From Jejuia sp049889775 (lineage in GTDB: Bacteria; Bacteroidota; Bacteroidia; Flavobacteriales; Flavobacteriaceae): a stretch of DNA of 64,000 bases. Below, one piece after another: positions 24,158-34,452 of the stretch. Below the pieces are notes generated by a model. That model ran no database searches and was not told the DNA's origin. It saw only the letters and a list, made by a program, of their open reading frames with translations. Numbering within the stretch: the stretch's first letter is position 1; each line of letters starts with the position of its first letter. The stretch is from positions 186,001 through 250,000 of the forward strand of contig JBMHCT010000011.1 of assembly GCA_049889775.1 (NCBI GenBank), in the 5' to 3' direction. Both the position numbers and the translations under genes were made by a program.

Positions 24158-27100
24158 ATATCTTTCATTACGTTCGCCCAAAGGTTATTTTTATATAATT
24201 GTATGGAGAGATCAAATAATTTCTTAGCTTTATTCGTGTTACCAAGACCTTTATTACCTAAAGCTTCAAGATAATAAGCATAAGAATTGATTTTATTATT
24301 TGTTGCCGATGTTTCCTCTACAGCTACAAGTGTGTTTTGAGAACCTTCTTCACGTAAAGACTGAGCGATTTCAATTAAATTTTCAAGGAGATTTTGAGCT
24401 TTTTCATGTTCTCCTAGTTTTTTTAGAGACTCTGCCTGAAAGTAAATTAGATCGTGCATTCGACGCGAATTTTTGGAATCAACACTTTTTTGATAACATT
24501 CTCTCGCTTTTTTTATCTTATTCATTTTGGTATATACCTCACCTTTAAAATAATGAATTAATGCATTTTTTTCATCATGAGTCGGTTTTCCTACTTCAAG
24601 GTTTTCAGGATATTGCATTGCTAAATCCAAATGTTTTAGGGCAATTAGATATTCTTTGGAGTTATTTAGTTTTAGAGCTTTTAATACGTTTGCATCCACA
24701 TAGTTCCAATATATTTCTCTGCCACCTTCCCAGGTTCTAAAATGATGCTTAGAAAGAAAGTCTAGAGCTTTATCATAAGATCCATCGAGGTTATAAAGTT
24801 GTACCAATGCTTTTGGAGCGTGAACATCTTTTTTTATAGTCTCTAGGTTATCCTCTAGTATTTGTAAACATTTTTTATAATCCACATCACTTTCGTCGAA
24901 ATACTTTGATAATTCAGCATACCATAGTGAAATTTCATTTTGTTGTTTTATAGCTTCTGAAATATAATCAATCGCAGAACTTATATCTTTTTTATGGTGA
25001 TATGAGCCAAAAGCAATATTTCTTATAGCCATTGAAATTGAGTCATCTAAATCAATAGCTTTTTTCCAAGCTTCCATAGCCTCATCTGGTCTAGAGTCAT
25101 ACAAAAGATTCCCCAGTAAATAATAAGATCGAGCATTTTTAGGTTGTATTCTAATTGCATTTTTTAAAATATATTCTGTTTCTTCTCTATATGGAAAGCA
25201 GTAGTCTAATGATAATGATTTAGAATTGTTTAAAGTTTCGATCGCCTGAATATCATTCTCAATATTAGATTGACAATAAGCTAAATAATATAGAACGAGA
25301 GGATTTTGTATATCCTTCAAAGATGAAAGTAATTGAACCGCATCATCATATAACCCCGCGTTGATATACTGAGTGGCGATTTCCAAATAGTTATTATCAA
25401 CATCTTGCATGTTTTTGTGCCATTTTTCTATTGAAGTATGTCCTTCTAACAGTGCTTTTTCATATAATGCTGCAAAATTTAATGGATCATAATCTAATAA
25501 GGCCTTAATTAACAATTTGGCTTTGCTAGTCATGTTCTTTTTTCTCAATAGGGCACTATAAAGTACCGTTACTCTGCCATCTCTGGTGTTTGTAGAATAG
25601 GCTTCTTCTATGTATTCCAAAGCTTTTTCAAAATTACCGCTGTTGCTCTCTAATTGCGCCAGTTGAAAGTTTCCTGCCGAAAACCATTGGTAGTACCAGG
25701 TGGCTCTTGCAAAATTTTTATATGCCCGTTCGATGTCTCCCAAACCTTTGTAAACAACTCCTAAGTAATAATAAAGTTCGCCTTCTTTGGGCTGGTAATA
25801 TTTTATTTTCAATTTATCAGATGCTGTTCGTAAATAACTTAGTGCTTCAGAGTATCTGGTTTGGTTTACTCTTCTTACGCCTAAAGCGATATTAACTCGG
25901 TAATCATCTGGAGATAATTCAAGAGCCTTCAAGTAGTAGTCGTCTGCGTTCTTTCCTGGTCTATTGAATTGTTCTATGAATCTGCCTGTGAGATAAAGGT
26001 CTTCAATGGTATTTATTTCAGAAGGTTTTTTAATTGATGGCTGAGGTTCGGGCAAATCGGGATTCTGATGCTTATAAGGTGTGTATGACACTAATTCATT
26101 TCCATTTTTATCAAAAAGAATAACTTGAAGTTTATACTCATCTAGGGCTTGTTTTGATTTGTATATTGAGGTAAACGGTTTTTCTGGACTTATGGTACTT
26201 GTCCCTTCAGCAATGACAATATTTTGATATTTAAGTTGATATTTAGTGTTTTCAAATTCCTGGGTTGTATTGAAGCCATAGAAAACGGTTTTACTATCTC
26301 TCATTTGAAGAGTAACTGATGCGTCAATAGTTGCGTTTTTTACAATTTCAATGTCTCTTATTGGATACCAATAGTTTTTTGCGTCTTTAACCGAGTGTGG
26401 AAGCATCCAACTGTAATCTGGTTGGTTGTTCGAAAATGTTCCAGTCATTAACTCCACATATGCTTTTCCGTCATCTGTTAGTTTTCTACGGGCATTCTGA
26501 CCTTGTAAACCGGGACCAAATTGCCATAGTTTAGAGGCGTTATTTTCATAGGGGTCTCCAACATGGATTGTTCCGGCATTTACTCCATAGTCATAACCTC
26601 CAATAAACCCTTCTTTGATATCCCACATAAAAAAAGAAACAGGATTGGGGTGATTTTTCCACCAAGTTAAATCTACACCTTCAGGATAACTCGTTCTACC
26701 ATAATTTTCGGTTTTATTGGATACAGGCCATTGAATAAAGCTGCTGTTATTATGAAACACGCCTATTTCTTGGCTTGGAGGCCAAAACGTTCTAAAATTT
26801 TTGTTAGCTGTAATAGCCACATTGGCCCAGAATAAAAAAGCTTTTGTTTTTGTACTTGTGTTATTTATGCGGTATAATACTTCAATGTACGACTTACCCG
26901 GGTAAAGTGTTATGCCTATAGAACCTTTGGCATCAATGGTTTTTTCAGTTTCGCCAATCCAAACAGTGGCACTACCATTATCGTTTTTTACTAATCTATA
27001 ATCACTTGGTAGCATTGTTGTTGTGCGGTGATGATGAGGAAAACACCATTCAATTCCACCAGAAACCCATGCTCCTAAGGTTCCTATTAAATCAGGTTTA

Positions 27101-27456
27101 ATAACACTATTGGTATGAAACATTTCATGTCCGTTGGTTTTATCAATGGCAGAAAATAAACGTCCTCCAAATGCTGGTAGCACCTTTATTTTTACATACT
27201 TATTTTCTAGATAAACCATTTTATAGTTTACCTTCGATAATGTTTCCCCCAATTTAGTTTGAGAAGGGTAGGGGTACACTTTTCCTTGAGCTCCCTGAAC
27301 ACTTCTTCCAGTATAAAATATTGGACTAGTCTCCTCTTTTCCCCATTTGTAGGTTTTAATAATTTCGTTGCCTTCGTATATTTTTACTTGTGCATATGAA
27401 ATTGAAATGAAAATAGAACTAAAAAGAATGCAGAATAAATGGAAAAGGGTTTTCAT
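24154..27456 (-). CDS. DUF5107-domain protein with TPR repeats, secreted
   Basis: The 1100-residue protein has a signal peptide (MKTLFHLFCILFSSIFISISYAQ). Residues about 40-360 match the DUF5107 region, with aldose-epimerase-like beta-sandwich features (LPAFGGRLFSAIDKTNG, GGIEWCFPHHHRTTT). The rest is a long array of tetratricopeptide helices (ALELSPDDYRVNIALGVRR, ...ARSYYLLGNLLYDSRPDEA). Proteins of this layout recur in Bacteroidota sugar loci without established activity. It converges on the GH28-like gene with a 4-bp overlap of stop codons. It may bind or process galactan oligosaccharides in the periplasm; this is inference. It is a candidate for the missing glycosidase. Confidence 0.7.
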   Translation of the reverse strand: MKTLFHLFCILFSSIFISISYAQVKIYEGNEIIKTYKWGKEETSPIFYTGRSVQGAQGKVYPYPSQTKLGETLSKVNYKMVYLENKYVKIKVLPAFGGRLFSAIDKTNGHEMFHTNSVIKPDLIGTLGAWVSGGIEWCFPHHHRTTTMLPSDYRLVKNDNGSATVWIGETEKTIDAKGSIGITLYPGKSYIEVLYRINNTSTKTKAFLFWANVAITANKNFRTFWPPSQEIGVFHNNSSFIQWPVSNKTENYGRTSYPEGVDLTWWKNHPNPVSFFMWDIKEGFIGGYDYGVNAGTIHVGDPYENNASKLWQFGPGLQGQNARRKLTDDGKAYVELMTGTFSNNQPDYSWMLPHSVKDAKNYWYPIRDIEIVKNATIDASVTLQMRDSKTVFYGFNTTQEFENTKYQLKYQNIVIAEGTSTISPEKPFTSIYKSKQALDEYKLQVILFDKNGNELVSYTPYKHQNPDLPEPQPSIKKPSEINTIEDLYLTGRFIEQFNRPGKNADDYYLKALELSPDDYRVNIALGVRRVNQTRYSEALSYLRTASDKLKIKYYQPKEGELYYYLGVVYKGLGDIERAYKNFARATWYYQWFSAGNFQLAQLESNSGNFEKALEYIEEAYSTNTRDGRVTVLYSALLRKKNMTSKAKLLIKALLDYDPLNFAALYEKALLEGHTSIEKWHKNMQDVDNNYLEIATQYINAGLYDDAVQLLSSLKDIQNPLVLYYLAYCQSNIENDIQAIETLNNSKSLSLDYCFPYREETEYILKNAIRIQPKNARSYYLLGNLLYDSRPDEAMEAWKKAIDLDDSISMAIRNIAFGSYHHKKDISSAIDYISEAIKQQNEISLWYAELSKYFDESDVDYKKCLQILEDNLETIKKDVHAPKALVQLYNLDGSYDKALDFLSKHHFRTWEGGREIYWNYVDANVLKALKLNNSKEYLIALKHLDLAMQYPENLEVGKPTHDEKNALIHYFKGEVYTKMNKIKKARECYQKSVDSKNSRRMHDLIYFQAESLKKLGEHEKAQNLLENLIEIAQSLREEGSQNTLVAVEETSATNNKINSYAYYLEALGNKGLGNTNKAKKLFDLSIQLYKNNLWANVMKDI

Positions 27457-27794
27457 GTTATAAAGTTTAGTGGTTTTTTAAAGATACTAAAAAAGACAGT
27501 TCAAACTTTATTATTAAATTTTCTTACATAATAGTAAAGCAGTACTAATTAGATTTTTGACATTTTAGCAAGCTACCAAAACATTAGAGCATACAACAAG
27601 AAATATAAAATCCTGTAATTAGCGAAATAGGTCAATTACCTGTAAAATTGATTACTCCTTCCATCTAAAATTATACTCTCCTTTCTGAAATATCATAAAA
27701 TTATAGGAGAAATATTAAGTTTAAAATCTTGCTAAATTTTTGAATGCAATAACTCACGTATAAAATATTAGTTCAATGGTGAAAAAAATAAAAC
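27457..27794. other. Intergenic region upstream of the DUF5107-TPR gene
   Basis: About 340 bp of AT-rich DNA that must hold the promoter of the minus-strand DUF5107-TPR gene. I see no ORF with protein-like sequence, no convincing small-RNA structure and no copy of the LacI operator. Confidence 0.45.
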
Positions 27795-27830
27795 AAAAAA
27801 GGGCTTATCTTTTCAGTATAAACCCTTTTT
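27795..27830 (-). terminator. Terminator of the SusCD operon
   Basis: On the minus strand GGGTTTAT and ATAAGCCC form a stem around a short loop, followed by a T-run; an A-run on the other side makes it bidirectional. It lies 22 bp after the stop of the surface-binding lipoprotein gene. Confidence 0.82.
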
Positions 27831-27851
27831 AATTATGCTAAATATTTCTCT

Positions 27852-29456
27852 TTATGGTCTACTTGTTAATTTAAACAAGGTCAAATCATCCATGTAAAAA
27901 CGTACTGAGTCGGTGTTATCGTTTAAGCCTCTTATCATATAACTAACTTCGCCATCGGCAGAGAAAGTTGCAATCTCAGAACTATAAAACCATTGACCTA
28001 TTGGTGTGTCATTAGTAAAGGCAATATTATCTCCTATTCCCCAATTTGTACCAGGTCTCCAGTACATTCTAATGTTAGCCTCTGCTGTTAAAGTACTTAG
28101 ACTTTCTACATAAAACCACGCTCCCATTTCATAATTAAAGCCTTTTTCAGCGGTGAAGTTAATGTTATCGACAACTGCACCATCTCCATCAACATTGACG
28201 TTTCCTATGATCATACCACCTTGTGGTGATAATTCAATTAGCATACTTTTATCGCCTGTGTGTGCTCTATCAAAAGATATACTTCTAGCGTATTCTTCCC
28301 AGCGACCACCCCAACCTAGGTATCTCCAGTTATCTTCAATAACGGTTTCAAAAGAATAATCAACATCACTATCGGGGAGTAAATTTGTTTTAATAAAATC
28401 AGTCAAGATTGCATCTGTGATCGCTTCGGAAGCTACTAGATCTAACGTAGTTAGTGCTCCAGGAGTATAAGATACTTTTACTATATCATCGTTATACATT
28501 ATTTCGTTTATTATTTCGATAATTACAACGTTACCTTCATCTGGATCTACCGAAACATTTGAAATTTCGGGTATAATTGTAGTTCCCGTATTAGTTTCGA
28601 TGGCCACTGAGAAATCCTCTGTTGCAACAGTTGCTGGATCAATTTCTCTACTAAATTCTAATCCAATTTTGGTTTGAGTTTCATATTCATAAACTCGATC
28701 CAGAGTAACTGGTTCCGTAGAAGGAATCACCTTTATAAAGTTTTTTATATAAATAGTATCGGAGTCTGTTGGCCTCGTTCTAGCTGCTATAAACTGTAAA
28801 TCCCAGGTGCCTAGTTTGGTATATCTCACATCGCTTTCTGCATCAGGTTCATCAACAACTTCTAAAAATTCAGTTTTAGCTCCTGGTAGGAGCCATCTGA
28901 AATTAGTCGGGCTACCTGCACTGTTTTGTGTAATGCGAACAAATTTACTTGCTACAATTTCGTTTTCCGCATTATCAGATAAAGATAATGGTGCACCTGT
29001 GGAACCATCCTCATTAATATAGTTCATTTGGAAACTGGCCTCTACAGCACCAAGAACGGTAACTACAATTGTAGTATCAAGTTCCCTAGTTTGTAAAGGT
29101 TCCGTGCTATCTTCATTTGGATATACATTTCCTTTGAAAGTTTGATTTAGTAGAACATCGAACACGCCTGATTTTGTAAACGTACCTTTAACTACATCTT
29201 TATTTGATGTGTTGCCAGTTTCACCCCCAATTACAGCAGCATCTGCAGGAAATGTCCATAATCTATTTTCTACGCCTCGTGATAAATCACCGAAATCAAT
29301 ATGCTCACCAATATTAATGGTGTTTTCAAAATTCATTTCAGATGTTACAATCACCCTGTGATTTGGTTCAACTAATTGTATCGATTCATCTTCATTACAG
29401 CCTAAAAGCAACAATGAAAAAATGAATATAAATTCTAAATATTTTAAATTTTTCAT
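27852..29456 (-). CDS. Surface glycan-binding lipoprotein (SGBP-like) with PKD-like and C-terminal carbohydrate-binding domains
   Basis: The start at ATG 29456 gives the lipoprotein signal MKNLKYLEFIFIFSLLLLGCNEDE; the longer frame runs into susD. The protein has about 534 residues. It has PKD/Ig-like domains (ENRLWTFPADAAVIGG, TFTKSGVFDVLL; a later Ig-like IGLEFSREIDPATV), then a C-terminal jelly-roll module (about 380-530: YARSISFDRAHTGDKSMLIEL...FYMDDLTLF) like CBM4/9-type domains. As third gene after susC and susD it is expected to sit on the cell surface and bind the target galactan. No catalytic motif is seen. Confidence 0.8.
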   Translation of the reverse strand: MKNLKYLEFIFIFSLLLLGCNEDESIQLVEPNHRVIVTSEMNFENTINIGEHIDFGDLSRGVENRLWTFPADAAVIGGETGNTSNKDVVKGTFTKSGVFDVLLNQTFKGNVYPNEDSTEPLQTRELDTTIVVTVLGAVEASFQMNYINEDGSTGAPLSLSDNAENEIVASKFVRITQNSAGSPTNFRWLLPGAKTEFLEVVDEPDAESDVRYTKLGTWDLQFIAARTRPTDSDTIYIKNFIKVIPSTEPVTLDRVYEYETQTKIGLEFSREIDPATVATEDFSVAIETNTGTTIIPEISNVSVDPDEGNVVIIEIINEIMYNDDIVKVSYTPGALTTLDLVASEAITDAILTDFIKTNLLPDSDVDYSFETVIEDNWRYLGWGGRWEEYARSISFDRAHTGDKSMLIELSPQGGMIIGNVNVDGDGAVVDNINFTAEKGFNYEMGAWFYVESLSTLTAEANIRMYWRPGTNWGIGDNIAFTNDTPIGQWFYSSEIATFSADGEVSYMIRGLNDNTDSVRFYMDDLTLFKLTSRP

Positions 29457-29469
29457 GATGTGCAAATTT

Positions 29470-31191
29470 TTAATCATTAAGTTTTCCATTCGTTTGTACT
29501 TCTCCATTTGGGATAGGGAAGTAATTATGCTGCGATGGATTATAATTTTCTGCCGCAATAACAAAATCAGGTCTTATTCTTTCTACTATAAAAAGTGGTT
29601 CTACGCCGCTGCCAGAAGTGTCTAGGTTGTTTTGCCTCCATACTTCGTCTGCACGCAAATCTGTAAATACTTCCTGTACAATCCCCCAGCGTACTAGATC
29701 TTTCCATCTGTGGCCTTCAAAGCACAATTCAATAGCTCTTTCAACACGTTGTAAATGTGTAAGAACCGTTTCTTTACTAGGTGTTACCATGGGATGATCA
29801 CCATTTACTTGCTTGCTTATGTGAAACTGAGGGAACATACCACCATTCATATCCATATATTGCTGCAAAGTATATACGCCAGCACGACTTCTAACCATAT
29901 CAATATATTGAATTGCCGTATTAAAGTCGTTGTTAGCATTCAAGACGGCTTCTGCATACATCAAAAGTACATCTGCATATCTTATATGTCTGAAGTTAAT
30001 CCCAGATCTACTCAAAGGTGGTTCTGCTTCTAAGTGATACCAGTTGGAATGCTTTTTTACATAGGCACTTTGTCCAAATCCCCATCCTCTAGGTTCGCCT
30101 TGAGGAAGCTGATAGTATAAACCTTCAAAATTTCTAGGAGCAATAGTACTACTCATTCTTCTAGACTGTAGGTTATCGTCGTTAATAGGGTTGTCTGGGT
30201 CTACCTCATCATTAACCAACATTTCATGTAGATTATATGATGCAAGTACAGTATTAAAAGCTCCAAAATTAAGTTGGCCAACAGCTGTAGCCAATGTAGT
30301 CGCCTCAGCTCCTGATTCGAAGCTATTATCGTCTACGGCTGCACCCGGCACCCCCGCTGCAATGTCAGAAGAATAATTTACCTCAAAAATAGATTCTTCA
30401 TTAAATTCATTGGTATGCCAAAAATTGTCTTCGATATTAGCTGTTAAAGAATATATACCAGAATCAATCACATCTTTAAATAAAGATACGGCTTGCCCCC
30501 AGTTCTGCTCAAACAAATAAACCTTACCTAATAAGCTTGTAGCTGCTCCCCAAGTTGCTCTACCAACATTTTTAGAATCCCAAGTTTGTGGAAGATTTTC
30601 CATTGCAAACTGTAAATCTGGTTTGATAATAATAGATGTAATGTCTTCAATGCTCGAGAAAGGTTTTTCAAATTCTTCTTCTGAGGTTGCTACCTGTTCA
30701 TGAATCATTCCTCCTCCATAAGTGTGTGCCAACTGAAAATAAAAGAATGCACGTAAGAATCTAGCCTGTCCTTCAATTTCTTTTTGGGCATTTCCATTAA
30801 AAATACTTGGATCAGCTTCTTGTGTATATTGAATAACCTGATTGGCTCGAAAAATCCCGATATAAAGTTCATCCCATTTGTTAGTGACGTGATAAATACC
30901 ATCATTGAAGGTTAGGTTTCTAAAGGCATTGGGACGATACCAAGATTCTGTTCCAGCTATATCGCCTAACACAAATTCATGTTGTAATAAACCACCACTT
31001 ACACTTTGAAATTGTAACGCACCATAAGTAGCAATAAGAGCCGCGTTAAATTGCTGTTCGCTTTTCCAAAAGGTATCGGGTGTAATTGCATTCGGGTTTT
31101 GTTCTTCAAGAAAAGTACCCTCGCTGCAACTACTAAAGATCAGAATAGCTAATTGACTTAGCTTTAAAATGTTGTTTTGTATTGTTTTCAT
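29470..31191 (-). CDS. susD: SusD/RagB-family nutrient-binding lipoprotein
   Basis: The 573-residue lipoprotein (LAILIFSSCSEGTFLEEQNPNAITPDTFWKS) starts with the characteristic SusD N-terminus. RFLRAFFYFQLAHTYGG and FRHIRYADVLLMYAEAVLNANN are canonical helices, and the C-terminus carries ELCFEGHRWKDLVRWG and NYFPIPNGEVQTN. It caps the SusC transporter and binds oligosaccharide at the outer membrane. It follows susC by 10 bp and precedes the SGBP gene by 13 bp. The ligand is inferred to be an agar/porphyran-type galactan from the neighbourhood. Confidence 0.95.
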   Translation of the reverse strand: MKTIQNNILKLSQLAILIFSSCSEGTFLEEQNPNAITPDTFWKSEQQFNAALIATYGALQFQSVSGGLLQHEFVLGDIAGTESWYRPNAFRNLTFNDGIYHVTNKWDELYIGIFRANQVIQYTQEADPSIFNGNAQKEIEGQARFLRAFFYFQLAHTYGGGMIHEQVATSEEEFEKPFSSIEDITSIIIKPDLQFAMENLPQTWDSKNVGRATWGAATSLLGKVYLFEQNWGQAVSLFKDVIDSGIYSLTANIEDNFWHTNEFNEESIFEVNYSSDIAAGVPGAAVDDNSFESGAEATTLATAVGQLNFGAFNTVLASYNLHEMLVNDEVDPDNPINDDNLQSRRMSSTIAPRNFEGLYYQLPQGEPRGWGFGQSAYVKKHSNWYHLEAEPPLSRSGINFRHIRYADVLLMYAEAVLNANNDFNTAIQYIDMVRSRAGVYTLQQYMDMNGGMFPQFHISKQVNGDHPMVTPSKETVLTHLQRVERAIELCFEGHRWKDLVRWGIVQEVFTDLRADEVWRQNNLDTSGSGVEPLFIVERIRPDFVIAAENYNPSQHNYFPIPNGEVQTNGKLND

Positions 31192-31201
31192 ATCTAATTT
31201 T

Positions 31202-34200
31202 TTAAAAACTTAATTGAGCCCCTAACATGAATTGTCTTGTAACAGGATAGCTCCCTGCATCTACACCTCTTGTAAAAATACCGTCACCACCTACTTCTGG
31301 ATCGTATCCAGTGTAGTTTGTAAATGTGAACGGGTTTAAAGAGTTTAAATACACCCTTATTTTATCAATGCCAATATCCTCTTTGGTGTTTGGTATAGTA
31401 TATCCAATGGATAAAGTTCTTATTCTTAAATAAGTACCATCTTCTAAGAAAAAATCTGAAGCAGCTCTAACATTACTGTGAAACGCATTTTGCCTAAATG
31501 TAGGAATATCAGAAGTCGGATTCTGTGGGCTCCACATATTGATCAGGTCTCGGTGTCTACCTCCGCTGTAAGCGTATAGCTTAGCCCCGTTATAAACTTC
31601 AGCTCCGTATGAAAAATAACTTTGAACTGATAAATCCCAATTTTTATAGTTAAGATTTAAATTAAGGCCAGCTTCAAATTCAGGTTGACCAGAACCAGAA
31701 TAAGCTCTATCATTATCATCAATTTTACCATCGTTATTGACATCTTTATATCGCATATCCCCCAGCTGAGGAGTACTAACACTAGCTAAGTCTAGCTGGT
31801 TATATTCATCTAATTCTTCTTGTGTTTTAATTACCCCATCATTTTGAAATAAGAAGAATGCCCCAGCCTCGTACCCAACGGCTAAAAATGTTGTAAACTC
31901 TGTATTCTCACCTCTAGATGTAACAGGTCTTCCGTTTGCAAAACCTCTTTCTATTCCATTAAGATTTGTAACTTCATTTATGTTTTTGGTAAACGTACCA
32001 GATACATCAAATTTAAAATCTGAACCAATTTGACCCTTGTATGCGGCTGAAATCTCAATACCTTTATTTGTCATATCACCTGCATTAACCAAAACCGTAT
32101 TAAATTCTCCAATAGCTCGAGGTTGGGCAGTTCCAGTTGAACGAGGTAGGGGTTGATCAATAAGCATATCTTGCTTATTGTTTTCATATAAATCCGCAGT
32201 AATATTTAATTTGTTATTAAATAGTGCTATATCAATACCAATATTTTTGGAGACTTGAGTTTCCCATTGTATATCTTCATTTACGTATTGTCTTTGTGTT
32301 AAGCCAAAATTTAAGTCTTCTTCAACTCCTAAAGGATAGTTAACACCGGCATTAATAACCGCTATAGCAGGATATCCTCCAATACCTTGAAACCCTAATT
32401 CTGCCCAACTTCCCCTAACTTTCAATGAGTTAATAGCGCCTACATTAAACCAATTTTCCTCATGGATATTCCATCCAGCTGAAAACCCAGGAAATGTACC
32501 ATATCTATTTTCTTCTGTAAACAAAGATGAGCCATCTCGTCTTACACTTGCAGATAATAAGTACTTGCCGTCATAATTATATTGTAACCTTGCTAATTTT
32601 CCTGTTAGTGTTCTTCTAAAATTTGTTCCTGTCGGACGAATTCCTTCTGAACCTGCGGATAACACTTGAATATCATTACTAGCATCATCACCAAATTGTA
32701 CAGCTACTCCAATATTACGATTAGTCTGTCTTTCATAAGATGCTACAGCAAGTAAGTTGAAATTATGCTTGTCAAAACTTTTTTGATAGTTAAGAATATG
32801 TTCTATCGTTTCGCGCTTGTTAAAAATATAACTTTCCTGAAGTCTTGCATTAGGGGTGGAGGCCGTAGCGTTAAATACCCCTGTTCTGCTAAAAGCTAGA
32901 TACTGAGGCTGAAAAAATTTTCTAAAAAAATTCCACTCATTTCTACCAATATTTAACTTATATTTTAAGCCATCAAAGATTTCATATTCCAAGTTAAGAG
33001 CTATGTTATTGCTTTTAACCTCTCTCTCATCTACGTTTTCAAGTTGTCTAGATAAGAAACCATAAAATATTTCATTATCAACATCAAGTTCAAAACTGTT
33101 TTCACCCACACTTGGAATCTCTGAAAGGGGTCTGCTCCAAGGTGTTTGTCCAATACCGTATTCATATAAAGCGAAAGGTTCTTGAGACCTATTTTCTGTC
33201 GTTAAAGCCATTGTAGCAAAAGCTTTGAATTTACCTTTTGTGAACTGCCCAGTAATACGATTGGTAAGCCTATCAAAACCGGAGTTTAGTAAAACACCGT
33301 CTTGTTTAAAGTAGTTAGTATTGAAGTTAAAAGTCAAACCTTCAGCACCACCTGATATATTTAAATCTATGTTTTGTATTAATGCGTTATCCTGTTGCAC
33401 ATCAACTACAAAATCCGAATCAAAGTCTAATGCATTAGGGTTGAAAAAGAAGGTTAATGGCTCGGTTCCTAGTTGTTCTGTTGTAACTTCTAAATTATAA
33501 AGTTGCTCTGTAGTATTCATTAAAGGCGTACCAGAAGTGATATTTTGAATTCCTGTATACGTATTCAAATCTACCTTCATTTTACCTGCTTTACCCTTTT
33601 TGGTGGTAATAAGGATGACACCACCTGCCGCTCTAACACCATAAATGGATGCAGATGCTCCATCTTTTAAAATATCTATGGACTCTATTTGTTCTGGAGC
33701 TATATTTGGATTTCCATCCTGCGGGATATTATCAACAACATAAAGAGGTCCTCCACCATTTATGGATACTACACCTCTTATTTGGACATTTGCCGCTTCT
33801 CCAGGTCTACCACTTGCCGCCTGAATATTTACACCTGCAACTTTACCTTGAATTGCAGCTCCAATATCTGATACAGGGGTTTGCAGTAGGTCTTCTGCTT
33901 TTACCTGAGCAACAGCACCAGTGACTTCTTTCTTCTTTTGGGTACCATAGCCTACTACTATTACTTCATCAAGTTCTGATAAATCCGTTTCTAAGGTCAC
34001 ATTAATAACATTTCTGTTGTTTATAGAAATGTCTTTTGTTTTAAATCCTACATAACTAAATTCTAATACTGCTGATGGATTGGTACTTATTTCGTAATTT
34101 CCATCAAAATCAGTGGTCGTTCCGTTAGTAGTCCCTTTAACAATAACATTAACACCTGGTAAGGGTATACCATCACCTGTAACTGATCCTTTAATAGAAA

Positions 34201-34291
34201 TATTTTGGGCATAAAAATTTTGGAGTCCAAATAAGAGTAAAGTAAAAGTAAAGTACTTTACCCTTGTAATCATACAAAAGTTTAATTTCAT
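31202..34291 (-). CDS. susC: SusC/RagA-family TonB-dependent outer-membrane transporter
   Basis: The 1029-residue protein has a signal peptide, an N-terminal carboxypeptidase-like domain (SIKGSVTGDGIPLPGVNVIVKGTTNGTTTD is its start in two parts: SIKGSVTGDGIPLPGV and NVIVKGTTNGT), the linker DEVIVVGYGTQKKKEVTGAV, a plug domain (GPLYVVDNIPQDG, SIYGVRAAGGVILITTKKGK) and a beta-barrel ending in an aromatic residue (MLGAQLSF). It imports oligosaccharides through the outer membrane using TonB energy. It is first in a susC-susD-SGBP operon, preceded by a membrane regulator gene on the same strand. Confidence 0.95.
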   Translation of the reverse strand: MKLNFCMITRVKYFTFTLLLFGLQNFYAQNISIKGSVTGDGIPLPGVNVIVKGTTNGTTTDFDGNYEISTNPSAVLEFSYVGFKTKDISINNRNVINVTLETDLSELDEVIVVGYGTQKKKEVTGAVAQVKAEDLLQTPVSDIGAAIQGKVAGVNIQAASGRPGEAANVQIRGVVSINGGGPLYVVDNIPQDGNPNIAPEQIESIDILKDGASASIYGVRAAGGVILITTKKGKAGKMKVDLNTYTGIQNITSGTPLMNTTEQLYNLEVTTEQLGTEPLTFFFNPNALDFDSDFVVDVQQDNALIQNIDLNISGGAEGLTFNFNTNYFKQDGVLLNSGFDRLTNRITGQFTKGKFKAFATMALTTENRSQEPFALYEYGIGQTPWSRPLSEIPSVGENSFELDVDNEIFYGFLSRQLENVDEREVKSNNIALNLEYEIFDGLKYKLNIGRNEWNFFRKFFQPQYLAFSRTGVFNATASTPNARLQESYIFNKRETIEHILNYQKSFDKHNFNLLAVASYERQTNRNIGVAVQFGDDASNDIQVLSAGSEGIRPTGTNFRRTLTGKLARLQYNYDGKYLLSASVRRDGSSLFTEENRYGTFPGFSAGWNIHEENWFNVGAINSLKVRGSWAELGFQGIGGYPAIAVINAGVNYPLGVEEDLNFGLTQRQYVNEDIQWETQVSKNIGIDIALFNNKLNITADLYENNKQDMLIDQPLPRSTGTAQPRAIGEFNTVLVNAGDMTNKGIEISAAYKGQIGSDFKFDVSGTFTKNINEVTNLNGIERGFANGRPVTSRGENTEFTTFLAVGYEAGAFFLFQNDGVIKTQEELDEYNQLDLASVSTPQLGDMRYKDVNNDGKIDDNDRAYSGSGQPEFEAGLNLNLNYKNWDLSVQSYFSYGAEVYNGAKLYAYSGGRHRDLINMWSPQNPTSDIPTFRQNAFHSNVRAASDFFLEDGTYLRIRTLSIGYTIPNTKEDIGIDKIRVYLNSLNPFTFTNYTGYDPEVGGDGIFTRGVDAGSYPVTRQFMLGAQLSF

Positions 34292-34452
34292 TATCTAAAT
34301 TAGTTTAAGTTTTCAAGCCGAAATATATAGCTGAAGGTTAAGAAAACTTTAACACTAAACTTTATTTGAACTAAACATTATTGTATTTGATTGGTTTTTG
34401 ACTTAATTAAAACTAACTTATATGATTTAGTTTGCTGTTTTTTAGGTATTTA

